From Variovorax paradoxus (GTDB taxonomy: Bacteria > Pseudomonadota > Gammaproteobacteria > Burkholderiales > Burkholderiaceae_C), in assembly GCF_000834655.1 (NCBI RefSeq), contig NZ_JXQQ01000030.1:1-64000 (forward strand): DNA of 64,000 bases. The letters are read 5' to 3'. The notes under the pieces were generated by a model. It saw nothing but the letters and a program-made list of their open reading frames with translations. It searched no databases and was not told where the DNA came from. Positions 9,126 through 20,781 of the stretch are shown piece by piece (position 1 is the first letter of the stretch; every line of letters starts with the position of its first letter). Made by a program: the position numbers and the translations under genes.

Positions 9126-9539
9126 CTAGAAGGCAAGGCCCTTGACCGACCACAGGATGGCGCCGGACAAGAGGGTCGAGATGAGTGCGACGACCGCGCT
9201 GGCACCGAACGAGGTGCCGATGCCGATCTGGAAGCCCAGCGTGTAGGCCACGAACAGCCCCACCATCACCGCGATGGCGGGCAGCCCGTCGACGTGGTGA
9301 ACAGCGGGACCGCTGGAAAAACTCACGAATGCCAGCATAGCCAGCGCCACGAGCAGCGAGGCGTAGAACACCGACTTGAACGACTCGCCCAGCGTCGGCG
9401 ACACGCCCGACACCACCTGCGCAGAGATCTTCACCACCACCGTCACGAACAGCACCAGCGCACAGACCGCGATCGTGAGCTTGAGCGGCGCCATGAAGGC
9501 GAAGAAGATGAAGGCGCCGATGAACAGGAGGTAATGCAT
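9126..9539 (-). CDS. Small integral membrane protein, unknown function
   Basis: This 137-residue protein has four predicted membrane segments: LFIGAFIFFAFMAPL, LTIAVCALVLFVTVVV, SLLVALAMLAFVSF, and a Gly/Ala-rich C-terminal pair from IAVMVGLFVAYTLGF to VVALISTLLSGAIL. I recognise no catalytic motif. It appears to form a minus-strand unit with the isochorismatase-like gene that follows 4 nt later and possibly with the lipase-like gene 57 nt upstream. Confidence 0.6.
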   Translation of the reverse strand: MHYLLFIGAFIFFAFMAPLKLTIAVCALVLFVTVVVKISAQVVSGVSPTLGESFKSVFYASLLVALAMLAFVSFSSGPAVHHVDGLPAIAVMVGLFVAYTLGFQIGIGTSFGASAVVALISTLLSGAILWSVKGLAF

Positions 9540-9596
9540 GCGAGGTGCGATTGTGGGGCCTTCAGCACCTGTGGGCCACGCGCACGAACTGCGGCC

Positions 9597-11186
9597 TCAA
9601 CGCCAGGCGCTCACCTCCAGCCGCACCTTGCCGGCGATGCCGGGCGCGGCCGGCGCGGCGCCCAGGCTGGAGAGCGGCACGATGAACTGCTGCTTGCCGC
9701 CGGCCAGTTGCTTCGGGCTCATCGGCAGCGACGCCTGCCCTGCGGTGTCGGTCTGCCAGCCGTACTTGACGTTCCAGTTCTGCGCCGCGTCGTCCGGCCT
9801 GGGCGGCTCGATCTCGATGACGAGCGTGTCGCGAAAGAGCGAACTGCCTTCGTAGTGCCCGTCGAGCCAGAACTTCTTGTTCACCTGGTAGTCGGGCACG
9901 CGCACGCCCAGCGTCATGGCGTAGGCGAGCGTCCGGCGGTCCTGGTTGACGCGGGCCTTGTTCGCAAGGAACACGGTCGAGAGATAGATCGAGCGGCGCT
10001 CGGGCTTGTTCGGATCGGTCAGCTCCTTGTGCGTGCGGCACGCGGGCGAGTCTTCCTCGGCCACGCGGCGGCTCAGGTACCAGCGCTTGCCGCGCGGTGC
10101 GGCCAGGAGCTCGACCTGGTAGAGCGCATCGACGTCGGCGTCCTTGGGAAGATCTGGCGGCAGCGTCACGCCCTCGACGTCGAACCAGAGGTCGACCCGC
10201 ACGTCCCCAAAGAGAAAGCGCACGAGGTTTTGATAGGCCTCCTCGGAATTGACGATGCCGAAGTAGCCCGAGTGCGAGCGGAAGGCGTAGGCGGTGGCCA
10301 CGGGCTGCGTCTTCCTGTTCGCATCGATGGACCAGAGCGAGGCGTTCTCGATGCGCACCAGCCCGTCGCTGCCGTGGCCCGCGAACATGCGCGAGAGCCC
10401 CTTGGCGGTTTCGTAGTCGCCGCGGTTGGAGCCGACCATGCAGAAGAAGCGATCGGCCGGAAAGGCCGTGGCCGGCAGGTAGTCCATGCGGCCGTCGACG
10501 GCGGGCGTCGCGAGGAACTCGGACATCTTCTCGCGGTTGAAGGTGTTCATCTCGTTGGCCGTGAGCCAGGCCGGGATGTTGACGCCGCCCATGTCGATGC
10601 CGTTGTGCGGCGTGGCATAGGTGAACACCTTGTCGACGCAGGCCCGCGCGGCGGCGTCGCCCAGCGCCGGGTTCTGCAGGAAGGCGCGCACCACCAGCCC
10701 GCCCATCGAATGCGCCACCAGATAGCAGCGGAAGCCGGGGGCGGCAGCCGCCCCTTCGCGCTGCGCCACGAGGTCCCGCACCCGCAGGATCAGCTTGCTC
10801 AGCCCCTGCGCATAGAACTTGATGTTGCGCGCCTCGCCGTCGCCCAGGAGCTCCGAGCCGGTGTCGTAGTAGCGGTAGATGATGACCGAGGCGGAAGGGA
10901 TGCCGTCCACGTCCTTGCCGGTCTCGTCGGGCGAGGGCTTCCAGTCGTCGTCCAGGATGTCTAGACCGTTCTGGTAGACGCTCTGGTACTGGAAGTCGGC
11001 CAGGAGGCGCACCACCGGCGACTCGAAGACGAACTTCTGCGCGGGCGCGTCTTTCTTGACGGTGGCGCGGTAGACGGTGGAGCCGATGTTGAAGCCGCAG
11101 AACGGGTCGGCCGCGGTCTCGTTGCGCTCGGATTCGGTCATGGCATAACCACGCACGTAGATGATGGGATAGCGGTTGCCGCTCAT
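9597..11186 (-). CDS. Lipase/esterase-like alpha/beta hydrolase
   Basis: This 529-residue alpha/beta hydrolase has a nucleophile elbow AHSMGGLVVRAF, giving the GxSxG-like serine motif. An early YPIIYVRGYAM strand resembles the oxyanion region of PGAP1/lipase-class proteins. The last 200 residues (VDLWFDVEGVTLP onward) look like beta-rich repeats and may be an accessory domain. The ATG at 11186 is preceded by AGGAGAAGG, so the longer in-frame extension was rejected. No signal peptide is seen. It diverges from the lipoprotein-like hydrolase at 11395. The substrate is unknown. Confidence 0.7.
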   Translation of the reverse strand: MSGNRYPIIYVRGYAMTESERNETAADPFCGFNIGSTVYRATVKKDAPAQKFVFESPVVRLLADFQYQSVYQNGLDILDDDWKPSPDETGKDVDGIPSASVIIYRYYDTGSELLGDGEARNIKFYAQGLSKLILRVRDLVAQREGAAAAPGFRCYLVAHSMGGLVVRAFLQNPALGDAAARACVDKVFTYATPHNGIDMGGVNIPAWLTANEMNTFNREKMSEFLATPAVDGRMDYLPATAFPADRFFCMVGSNRGDYETAKGLSRMFAGHGSDGLVRIENASLWSIDANRKTQPVATAYAFRSHSGYFGIVNSEEAYQNLVRFLFGDVRVDLWFDVEGVTLPPDLPKDADVDALYQVELLAAPRGKRWYLSRRVAEEDSPACRTHKELTDPNKPERRSIYLSTVFLANKARVNQDRRTLAYAMTLGVRVPDYQVNKKFWLDGHYEGSSLFRDTLVIEIEPPRPDDAAQNWNVKYGWQTDTAGQASLPMSPKQLAGGKQQFIVPLSSLGAAPAAPGIAGKVRLEVSAWR

Positions 11187-11394
11187 GTGTATCGCCTTCT
11201 CCTGGCCCATGAAGGGCCCGAGTGTGCCGGGGCGTCGCGCGGCGTGCCATAGAGCGCATGGCATAGGGACGAGGCCGGGCGCCCGGGGCGGAAATTCCCC
11301 TGCGCATCGAATGTTTCTGCGGCTGAAACCATTGAAACATGCGCCCGGGATAGTCTCGCGCCTCCATACAAACACACGTCCAGAGGTTCTTCCC

Positions 11395-12516
11395 ATGGCT
11401 GACGATTCGGCTTCGCAGGGGTCCTACCTGCCCCAACTCCTGCGTCGGGGCACGGCGCTCGCCGCGGCCGGCTGCGCCTTCGTCGCGGGCTGCAGCGCCG
11501 CCGGCGGCGGTGAGACCCGCTACGAGAACTCGCCGCAGTTCCGGGACGGCGTCTTCCAGAACATGCCCAACCCCGACGAGAAGCCCTCGGCCAGCGCCTG
11601 GCGCATCTGGTCGCGCTTCATCGTCGGCAGCAAGGTCGACACGGTGCCGGTCGATGCGATTCCGGTGCGCGAGATCAGCGCCAAGGACCTGGATGCGCTC
11701 GACGCCAAGGCCAACCACGTGGTGCGCCTGGGCCACTCGTCGCACCTGCTCAAGCTGCGCGGCAAGTACTGGCTGATCGACCCAGTGTTCAGCGAGCGCG
11801 CATCGCCCGTGCAGTGGGCCGGGCCGAAGCGCTTTCACAAGCCGCCGCTCACGCTGGAGCAACTGCCGCCCATCGAGGGCGTGATCCTCTCGCACGACCA
11901 CTACGACCACCTGGACGTCGCGACCATCGAATACCTCGCCAAGAGCGTCAAGCGCTACTTCGTGCCGCTGGGCGTGCGCTCACGGCTGGTGGTGATGGGC
12001 GTGCCGGCAGAACGCGTGAGCGAGCTGGACTGGTGGCAGGACGCCGAGCACGACGGCGTGAAGCTCACCGCCACGCCGGCCCAGCATTTCTCTGGCCGCA
12101 CGCTCTCGGACCGCGGCCGCACGCTGTGGGCCTCATGGGTGGTGCAGAGCGGCGAGCAGCGCATCTTCTACAGCGGCGACTCGGGCTACTTCCAGGGCTT
12201 CAAGCAGATCGGCGAGCGCTTCGGCGGCTTCGACCTGGCGCTCATGGAAAACGGCGCCTACGACGCCTACTGGCCCGGCGTGCACATGACGCCCGAGCAG
12301 AGCGTGCAGGCCTTCGAGGACCTGCGCGGCAAGGTGTTCTTCTCGGTGCACAACAGCACCTTCGACCTCTCGTTCCACACCTGGCACGACCCGCTGGACC
12401 GCATCGCGAGCCTCACGGAAGCCAGGAAGATCGAACTGGCGACCCCGGTGATCGGGGAGGTGGTGACGGTGGGGCAGGCGCGCACCAACACGCGGTGGTG
12501 GCAGGGGCTGCGCTAG
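11395..12516 (+). CDS. MBL-fold metallohydrolase, NAPE-PLD-like, probable lipoprotein
   Basis: This 373-residue metallo-beta-lactamase-fold enzyme resembles the UlaG/NAPE-PLD branch. It shows GHSSHLLKL, the metal ligands SHDHYDHLD, PAQHFSGR, and FYSGDSGYF, then a C-terminal His segment (FSVHNSTF). An N-terminal hydrophobic stretch ends in FVAGC and a small-residue run, which fits a relaxed lipobox after an arginine pair (LLRRGTALA), so a periplasmic membrane-anchored location is likely. The substrate may be a phosphodiester lipid; that is inference from the family. Confidence 0.75.
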   Translation: MADDSASQGSYLPQLLRRGTALAAAGCAFVAGCSAAGGGETRYENSPQFRDGVFQNMPNPDEKPSASAWRIWSRFIVGSKVDTVPVDAIPVREISAKDLDALDAKANHVVRLGHSSHLLKLRGKYWLIDPVFSERASPVQWAGPKRFHKPPLTLEQLPPIEGVILSHDHYDHLDVATIEYLAKSVKRYFVPLGVRSRLVVMGVPAERVSELDWWQDAEHDGVKLTATPAQHFSGRTLSDRGRTLWASWVVQSGEQRIFYSGDSGYFQGFKQIGERFGGFDLALMENGAYDAYWPGVHMTPEQSVQAFEDLRGKVFFSVHNSTFDLSFHTWHDPLDRIASLTEARKIELATPVIGEVVTVGQARTNTRWWQGLR

Positions 12517-12533
12517 CCCCGGCCTCTGCTGCC

Positions 12534-12725
12534 CTACTTGCCGCCTTCGCGGCGCTCGCGCGCCCGGCGCACCTGCCGGGTCTCGATGGCCTGCGCCGCA
12601 AGGCGGTCCTTCTCGCGCCGCCTGGCGGCGCGCTTCATCCGGAAATGCCGGCCCACCAGGAAGCTGCCGAGGCCGGTCACCACCGCGATGAACAAGCCGA
12701 TGACGCTGATGTCGATGCCGCCCAT
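12534..12725 (-). CDS. 63-residue membrane protein coupled to parC
   Basis: A short gene whose ATG overlaps the parC stop codon (ATGA). The product has one membrane segment, ISVIGLFIAVVTGLGSFLVG (about 6-25). A very basic tail rich in Arg and Lys follows (RMKRAARRREKDRLAAQ), so the tail would be cytoplasmic by the positive-inside rule. I know no function. The tight coupling and the absence of frame disruption support a real gene. Confidence 0.6.
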   Translation of the reverse strand: MGGIDISVIGLFIAVVTGLGSFLVGRHFRMKRAARRREKDRLAAQAIETRQVRRARERREGGK

Positions 12726-15127
12726 CACAGCACCCGCACGATGCTGGCCGGCTTGAAGCCCAGGTCGGCCGCCTTGCCCTTGCGCGCACGGGTGCCGCGC
12801 GCGTTGTTGAGGGTGCGGATCTCCAGCGTCTCGTCGCGCTCCTTGCCGCCGCGGCCGATGCCTTCGATCTTCACGCTGCGCGTGTAGGCCGCGGCACCCG
12901 CGAGGGTGTCCTTGGGCTCCAGGTCGATCAGCGTGAGGCCGCGGCCGCCCTTGGGCAGGCTCTTGAGCTCGGCGATCTCGAAGGTCAGGATGCGGCCGCC
13001 GGTCGAGGCGCAGGCCACGTGCGTGGCCGCGGGCATCGGCTCGGCGCCGCTCGCGCCGCCCACCAGCGACGGGCGGCAGAGCTGTTCGCCCTCGCCCACG
13101 TCGATGAAGGCCTTGCCGCCACGCTGGCGCGACATCATGTTCTCGACCGTCGCGATGAAACCGTAGCCGCCGGTGTTGGCCAGCAGCACGCTCGCGCCCA
13201 CGGGGCCCGCGAAGAAGTGCGTGACGTGCGTGCCGGCATCGAGCTCGATGAGGGTGGTGACCGGCTGCCCGTCGCCGCGCGCGCCCGGCAGCGAGGCCAC
13301 GGGCACGGTGTAGACGCGCACCGACTTGTCCTTGGCGGAGCCGAAGACCAGCAGCGTGTCGACGCTGCGGCACTCGAAGGCGCCGTAGAGCGAATCGCCC
13401 GACTTGAAGCTGTACTCGGGCGTCGACGAACCGTTGTTTCCGTTCGCCGCCTTCTCGCTCGCCCAGCCCTTCTGCGCGCGCACCCAGCCCTTCTGAGACA
13501 CGATCACGGTGACGGGCTCGTCGACCACCTTCACTTCGGCCACGGCGCGCTTCTCGGCCTGGATCAGCGTGCGGCGCGGGTCTTCGAAGGTCTTGGCGTC
13601 GGCCTCGATTTCCTTGATCAGCAGGCGGCGCAGCGTGGCCGGGCTGCCGAGGATGTCTTCGAGCTTTTTCTGCTCTTCGCGCAGGCCCTTGAGTTCCTGC
13701 TCGATCTTGATGGCTTCGAGCCGCGCGAGTTGGCGCAGGCGAATTTCAAGAATGTCTTCGGCCTGCCGTTCGCTGAGGTTGAAGCGCGCGATGAGCGCCG
13801 CCTTCGGGTCTTCCGCCGCGCGGATGATCGCGATCACCTCGTCGATGTTCAGCAGCACCAGCTGCCGGCCCTCGAGGATGTGGATGCGCTCGAGCACCTT
13901 GTTCAGGCGGTGCCGCGAGCGCTTCTCGACGGTGATCTCGCGGAACGCGATCCACTCGTTGAGCATCTGCCGCAGGGACTTCTGCGTGGGCTTGCCGTCG
14001 ATGCCCACCATCGTGAGGTTGATCGACGACGAGGTCTCCAGCGAGGTCTGCGCGAGCAGCGTGGTGATGAACTCTTCCTGGCTGATGCGCGAGGTCTTGG
14101 GCTCGAACACCAGGCGCACGGCGGCGTCCTTGCTCGATTCGTCGCGCACCACGTCCAGCACCGACAGCATCGCGGCCTTCAGCTGCGTCTGGTCGGCCGA
14201 GAGCGCCTTCTTGCCGGCCTTGACCTTCGGGTTGGTGATTTCCTCGATCTCCTCGAGCACCTTCTGCGTGCTCACCCCGGGCGGCAGTTCGTTGACCACG
14301 AGCTGCCACTGGCCGCGCGCGAGGTCTTCGATCTTCCAGCGCGCGCGCACCTTGAGCGAGCCGCGGCCGGTGCGGTAGGCATCGGCGATGTCGCCCGGGC
14401 CGCTGATGATCTGCGCGCCACCGGGGTAGTCGGGGCCGGGCACGATGGCGAAGAGCTCTTCTTCGCTCAGCTTGCCGTTCGACTTGATCAGCGCGACGCA
14501 GGCGTCTGCAATCTCGCGCAGGTTGTGGCTCGGGATTTCGGTGGCCAGGCCCACGGCGATGCCGCTCGCGCCGTTGAGCAGCGTGAAGGGCAGCCGCGCG
14601 GGCAGGAGGCGCGGCTCTTCGGTGCTGCCGTCGTAGTTGGGAATGAAGTCGACCGTGCCTTCGTCGATCTCGTCGAGCAGGAGGCTGGTGATGCGCGCCA
14701 GGCGCGCCTCGGTGTAGCGCATGGCCGCAGCGCCGTCGCCGTCGCGGCTGCCGAAGTTGCCCTGGCCGTCGACCAGCGGATAGCGCTGCGAGAAGTCTTG
14801 CGCCATGCGCACCAGCGCGTCGTAGGCGGCCTGGTCGCTGTGCGGGTGAAAGCGGCCGAGCACGTCGCCGACCACGCGCGCGCTCTTGACGGGCTTGGCG
14901 CCCACGGTGCCGTTGGTGCCGCCGAAGCCCAGGCCCATGCGCGACATCGAATAAAGGATGCGCCGCTGCACCGGCTTCTGCCCGTCGGACACATCGGGCA
15001 GCGCGCGGCCCTTGACCACGCTCAGGGCGTATTCGAGGTAGGCGGTCTGTGCGTAGTCGGCCAGCGTGAGGGTGGTGTCGCCGTCGGTGGGACCTGCGAG
15101 ATCGAGCGGGGGTTGGGAGTCGTCCAT
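12725..15127 (-). CDS. parC: DNA topoisomerase IV subunit A
   Basis: This 800-residue type IIA topoisomerase subunit decatenates daughter chromosomes together with ParE. The catalytic tyrosine is at about 138 in MRYTEARL. The breakage-reunion core is followed by a coiled-coil region and a C-terminal beta-propeller with degenerate blades. ATG 15127 gives the expected N-terminus. At the quinolone-determining helix the sequence reads [10 protein letters not shown], so the positions equivalent to Escherichia coli G78 and S80 are Ser and Gln. It belongs to a minus-strand cluster with parE 2.1 kb upstream. Confidence 0.95.
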   Translation of the reverse strand: MDDSQPPLDLAGPTDGDTTLTLADYAQTAYLEYALSVVKGRALPDVSDGQKPVQRRILYSMSRMGLGFGGTNGTVGAKPVKSARVVGDVLGRFHPHSDQAAYDALVRMAQDFSQRYPLVDGQGNFGSRDGDGAAAMRYTEARLARITSLLLDEIDEGTVDFIPNYDGSTEEPRLLPARLPFTLLNGASGIAVGLATEIPSHNLREIADACVALIKSNGKLSEEELFAIVPGPDYPGGAQIISGPGDIADAYRTGRGSLKVRARWKIEDLARGQWQLVVNELPPGVSTQKVLEEIEEITNPKVKAGKKALSADQTQLKAAMLSVLDVVRDESSKDAAVRLVFEPKTSRISQEEFITTLLAQTSLETSSSINLTMVGIDGKPTQKSLRQMLNEWIAFREITVEKRSRHRLNKVLERIHILEGRQLVLLNIDEVIAIIRAAEDPKAALIARFNLSERQAEDILEIRLRQLARLEAIKIEQELKGLREEQKKLEDILGSPATLRRLLIKEIEADAKTFEDPRRTLIQAEKRAVAEVKVVDEPVTVIVSQKGWVRAQKGWASEKAANGNNGSSTPEYSFKSGDSLYGAFECRSVDTLLVFGSAKDKSVRVYTVPVASLPGARGDGQPVTTLIELDAGTHVTHFFAGPVGASVLLANTGGYGFIATVENMMSRQRGGKAFIDVGEGEQLCRPSLVGGASGAEPMPAATHVACASTGGRILTFEIAELKSLPKGGRGLTLIDLEPKDTLAGAAAYTRSVKIEGIGRGGKERDETLEIRTLNNARGTRARKGKAADLGFKPASIVRVL

Positions 15128-15179
15128 GAAGAAGAGAGAAAGAAAAGCAGTTGCTGCAGGCTGCGCGCTTCGTTCGCGC

Positions 15180-16301
15180 TCAGCCCAGTGTGAAAGCCTC
15201 GTGCACCGCGGACTGCACGGCACCGCCGAGCACCGCGCCGCCGCCGGCCACATAGATGAAATCGCCGATCATCGCGGCGCCGACGGCATGGCGCGGCGTG
15301 GTCATCGGGGCATGGCGCTGCCAGGTGTCGTCCACGGGATCGTAGCTTTCCATCTGGCCGAACACCTTGGCCTGCCGCGGCACGCCGCCCACCAGGAAGC
15401 CGCCCTCCCCGCCCATGGCGAAGAAGCGGCCCCGGTACACCACGAGGCCGTGGCCCGAGCGCGCCGTGGGCAAGGGCGCGCGCAGCTCCCAGGTGTCGCG
15501 CGTGGGCAGGTAGACGTGGTGCAGGTCGGTGTTGTATTCGAAGGTGTTGAAGCGCCCGCCGATCACGTGGATCTGGTTGCCGTGCGAGACGCAGCCCACG
15601 TGGTCGCGCGCGCCGGGCAGCGGCTTGCGGCTCGTCCAGCGGTCGGCCTTCGGGTCGTAGACCTCGTGCCAGCCGACGCTCGCGCGCTCGGCGGCGGGCT
15701 CCGACGCGCCGCCGATCAGGTGCAGCGCCCCGCCGAGCATCACGGCCGCTGCCGCACCGCGCGGACGGGGCAGCGGAGCGATCGCGCTCCAGCGGTTGGC
15801 GGCGATGTCGTAGACGTAGGCGTTGGTGTCCGAGCGGCGGTTCTGCTCGACGAAGCCGCCGAGCGCATAGACGCGGCCGTCTTCGGCCGTCACCGCGACG
15901 TGGTTGGCGCCGCGCGGCAGCGGCGCGCCGTCGAGCCAGCGGTCTGCCTTCGGGTCGTAGATGTGGTGGTAGTCGCGGTTGACCGCGCCTTCGCCGTAGC
16001 CGCCGACCACGTGCATCCGGCCCATGGCGGCCGTCGCCCAGGCCATTTCGCTGCGCGGGATCGGCAAGGCCGCGCGCGCCGTCCAGCGGCCTTGCGGGCC
16101 GGCCGGCGCAGGGCTGTCTGTGACGCGTTGCGATTCCTGCTCGGGCGTCATGTGGTGCGGCACGCCGCCCTGCAGGCGCGCGTAGGGTTCCTTGGACGAA
16201 GGCGCCGCCGGCAGCGTGTCGTGCGTGGCCGCATGCTGGGCGCGCGCGGCACCGCCCACCGCGCAGGCGGCGGTCGCAAGAACGAAGCTTCGGCGGTGCA
16301 T
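15180..16301 (-). CDS. Exported Kelch-repeat protein
   Basis: This 373-residue protein begins with [20 protein letters not shown], a twin-arginine-like or Sec signal. The mature part contains about six Kelch blades with the repeated pattern of Gly-Gly pairs ([42 protein letters not shown]) and downstream Trp residues. This predicts a six-bladed propeller in the periplasm. Function is unknown; some family members are mutarotases or binding proteins. It starts 13 nt after the lytic transglycosylase gene with a GAGGAG ribosome site. Confidence 0.75.
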   Translation of the reverse strand: MHRRSFVLATAACAVGGAARAQHAATHDTLPAAPSSKEPYARLQGGVPHHMTPEQESQRVTDSPAPAGPQGRWTARAALPIPRSEMAWATAAMGRMHVVGGYGEGAVNRDYHHIYDPKADRWLDGAPLPRGANHVAVTAEDGRVYALGGFVEQNRRSDTNAYVYDIAANRWSAIAPLPRPRGAAAAVMLGGALHLIGGASEPAAERASVGWHEVYDPKADRWTSRKPLPGARDHVGCVSHGNQIHVIGGRFNTFEYNTDLHHVYLPTRDTWELRAPLPTARSGHGLVVYRGRFFAMGGEGGFLVGGVPRQAKVFGQMESYDPVDDTWQRHAPMTTPRHAVGAAMIGDFIYVAGGGAVLGGAVQSAVHEAFTLG

Positions 16302-16314
16302 GGCGGACTCCTCT

Positions 16315-17196
16315 TCAGGACACGGGCGGCTCGACCGCGCCGGCCGGCACCTGCGGTTGCTCTGGAATGTCGGGCATGGCCGGCATGCCGCCGGGCGAAT
16401 CGGGCGGCATGTTGCCACGGCCCAGCGCCCCGCCCTTGGGCACCACCAGCTCCATGCGGATGCGGCCCGGCGTCTTGCCGCCGCGCGCGCCACCGCCGCC
16501 ACCCGTCGCCACCGAGGGCTTGAGGTAGGCGTACAGCTGCAGCACGGTCTGCACGTAGTTCTGCGTTTCCTTGTAGTTCGGGATCTTGTTGCCCGCGCGC
16601 TGCACAGCACCCTCGCCCGCGTTGTAGGCGGCCAGCGCCAGTTCGATCTGGCCCGGGAACATCGCGATCAGGTCGCGCAGGTAGCGGGAACCCGCAGCGA
16701 TGTTGATGCGCGGATCGAACAGCTTCTTCTCGATGGTCGTGCGCTTGTCCGCCGCAACGCCGTAGCGCTGCGCGGTCGCGGGCATGAGCTGCATGAGGCC
16801 CATTGCGCCCTTGGGCGAGACCGCCTGCGCATCGAAACCCGATTCGGTGGCGATCAGCGCCTGCAGGAGTTCGTAGTCGATCGAATGCTTGTTCGACGCA
16901 TCGCGCAGCGCCGACTTGGCGGTCTTGTAGCTGGGCGAGGCTTCGAACAGCGCAAGCAGGGTCTGCGAGGCGGGCGGCACCTTGCCGTCGAGCTTGCGCC
17001 CGTTGCGACCGAGCGGGGAGATGCCCTGCGACGTGTCGAAACTCTGGCCGCCGCGAAAGAAGATCTGGTAGCGCTCGTCGATCTTCTCGGAGGCGAAGTG
17101 CGCGACGCCCTTGCTGTCTATGTAGCCGTAGATGTCAGCGGCGTGCGCGAGCCCCTGCTGCAAGCACAGCAGCAGGGCCAACAGCAACGCACGCAT
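16315..17196 (-). CDS. Periplasmic lytic transglycosylase with DUF4124-like N-terminus
   Basis: This 293-residue protein has a signal peptide, then a DUF4124-like segment (DIYGYIDSKGVAHFASE). A Slt-type domain follows with catalytic Glu118 in ATESGFD and the family motif GAMGLMQLMPATA. It should cleave murein glycan strands with formation of 1,6-anhydro ends. A Gly/Pro-rich tail follows. ATG 17196 gives the signal peptide at the N-terminus; a GTG six codons upstream (17214) is possible and neither has a strong ribosome site. It lies between parE and the Kelch gene. Confidence 0.85.
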   Translation of the reverse strand: MRALLLALLLCLQQGLAHAADIYGYIDSKGVAHFASEKIDERYQIFFRGGQSFDTSQGISPLGRNGRKLDGKVPPASQTLLALFEASPSYKTAKSALRDASNKHSIDYELLQALIATESGFDAQAVSPKGAMGLMQLMPATAQRYGVAADKRTTIEKKLFDPRINIAAGSRYLRDLIAMFPGQIELALAAYNAGEGAVQRAGNKIPNYKETQNYVQTVLQLYAYLKPSVATGGGGGARGGKTPGRIRMELVVPKGGALGRGNMPPDSPGGMPAMPDIPEQPQVPAGAVEPPVS

Positions 17197-17236
17197 GAGA
17201 TCTGGGAGGGTCACTGGGGATCACGTGGTCAGAGGG

Positions 17237-19225
<1,989 letters not shown>

Positions 19226-19380
19226 GGGGGCGGATTGTAGTCAGTCGCCGCCAAACAACTGGATACCCATACAGCAGGCGCTTTGATGCGGGATGCGCAT
19301 TGAAACGGTCCCGATAAATCATCAATGGCTTTGGCCGCCCGCGCGCCTGCCGCAGCACGCAAGTGGCTACATTCGACGCC

Positions 19381-20607
19381 ATGCAAGCTGCTCCCACGCC
19401 CACCCTATCGATCAAGCAGGTGCTCTTTTGCGGCGCCATGATCGTCACGCTCTCGATGGGCATCCGCCACGGCTTCGGGCTCTGGCTGCAGCCGATCACG
19501 CAGGCGCAGGACTGGAGCCGGCAGACCTTCTCCTTCGCGCTGGCGATCCAGAATCTCTCGTGGGGCATCTTCGGCGTGTTCGCGGGCATGCTGGCCGACC
19601 GCTTCGGCGCGTTCCGCGTGCTGATCGGCGGCGCGGTCTTCTACGGGCTGGGGCTGCTGGGCATGGCGCATTCGCCGACGCCGCTGCTGTTCACGCTGAG
19701 CGCAGGCGTGCTGATCGGCGCGGCGCAGGCGGGCACCACCTACGCGGTGATCTACGGGGTGATCGGGCGGCAGATTCCGGCCGAGCGGCGCTCCTGGGCC
19801 ATGGGCGTGGCAGCGGCGGCCGGCTCGTTCGGCCAGTTCCTCATGGCGCCCATCGAGGGGCGCCTCATCGGCCACCTGGGCTGGCAGACCGCGCTGGCGG
19901 TGCTGGCCGTGCTGGTGCTGGTGATCGTGCCCCTGGCCTTCGGCCTGCGCGAGACCCAACGCGAGGCGCTGGCCGGGCACCGCGAGCAGTCGGTTCTGCA
20001 GGCGGTGGGCGAAGCCTTCCGCTACCCCAGCTTCGGCCTCCTGATGGCGGGCTATTTCGTCTGCGGCTTCCAGCTCGCGTTCATCGGCATCCACATGCCG
20101 ACCTACCTTCGCGACCGGAGCCTGTCGGCCGACGTGGCCGGCTACGCGCTGGCGCTGATCGGGCTCTTCAATGTGTTCGGCACGTACACGGTGGGCCTCC
20201 TGGGGCAGACGCTCGCAAAGCGCAAGATCCTCGCGGCGATCTACTTCGCGCGGGCGGTGTCGATCGCGCTCTTCCTGATCGTGCCGATCTCGCCGGTCAG
20301 CGTGTACGTGTTCTCGGCGGCCATGGGCTTCCTATGGCTCTCGACCGTGCCCGCGACCAATGCGATCGTGGCGGGCATCTTCGGGGTGGCGCACCTGTCG
20401 ATGTTGAGCGGCTTCGTGTTCCTGAGCCACCAGGTCGGCTCGTTCCTGGGCGTGTGGCTCGGCGGCTACCTGTACGACACCACCGGCAGCTACGACATCG
20501 TCTGGTACATCTCGATTGCGCTGGGCGTGTTCGCGGCGCTGATCAACCTGCCGGTCAAGGAACACGCCATCGCCCGCCCGGGCCGGCCGGCGGCCGTGCC
20601 GGGCTGA
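19381..20607 (+). CDS. MFS transporter (oxalate/formate antiporter-like)
   Basis: This 408-residue 12-helix carrier carries a loop-2 motif variant, GMLADRFGAFRVL, after helix 2. The N-terminal MSIRHGFGLWLQPI type segment resembles the monocarboxylate/oxalate-formate MFS branch. The substrate is unknown. I chose ATG 19381; a GTG six codons upstream is possible. A TACATT hexamer lies 7 nt before the ATG and no Shine-Dalgarno is seen. It is divergent from parE. Confidence 0.82.
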   Translation: MQAAPTPTLSIKQVLFCGAMIVTLSMGIRHGFGLWLQPITQAQDWSRQTFSFALAIQNLSWGIFGVFAGMLADRFGAFRVLIGGAVFYGLGLLGMAHSPTPLLFTLSAGVLIGAAQAGTTYAVIYGVIGRQIPAERRSWAMGVAAAAGSFGQFLMAPIEGRLIGHLGWQTALAVLAVLVLVIVPLAFGLRETQREALAGHREQSVLQAVGEAFRYPSFGLLMAGYFVCGFQLAFIGIHMPTYLRDRSLSADVAGYALALIGLFNVFGTYTVGLLGQTLAKRKILAAIYFARAVSIALFLIVPISPVSVYVFSAAMGFLWLSTVPATNAIVAGIFGVAHLSMLSGFVFLSHQVGSFLGVWLGGYLYDTTGSYDIVWYISIALGVFAALINLPVKEHAIARPGRPAAVPG

Positions 20608-20624
20608 TTGCGGACAATCGTGCC

Positions 20625-20765
20625 ATGACCCCGCAAATGCGCCACCACCTCGCACACGCCGGCTGGCTCGCGGCTGCGCTGGCGGCGCTCGCGGGGGTGT
20701 TCATGCTCTATACCCACCCGGAATTCCTCGTGACGCTGGTCGACCAGGTGTGGTCGTGTTTCTGA
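20625..20765 (+). CDS. 46-residue single-pass membrane protein
   Basis: A short gene between the MFS transporter and the methyltransferase. The product has one hydrophobic helix (AGWLAAALAALAGVFMLYT, about 12-30) preceded by His/Arg residues and ends in Cys-Phe. A GACAAT hexamer sits 6 nt before the ATG, the same arrangement as several other genes here. I do not recognise a function. It is too short for confident prediction from coding statistics. Confidence 0.5.
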   Translation: MTPQMRHHLAHAGWLAAALAALAGVFMLYTHPEFLVTLVDQVWSCF

Positions 20766-20781
20766 GGCCGGTCGATTTGCT

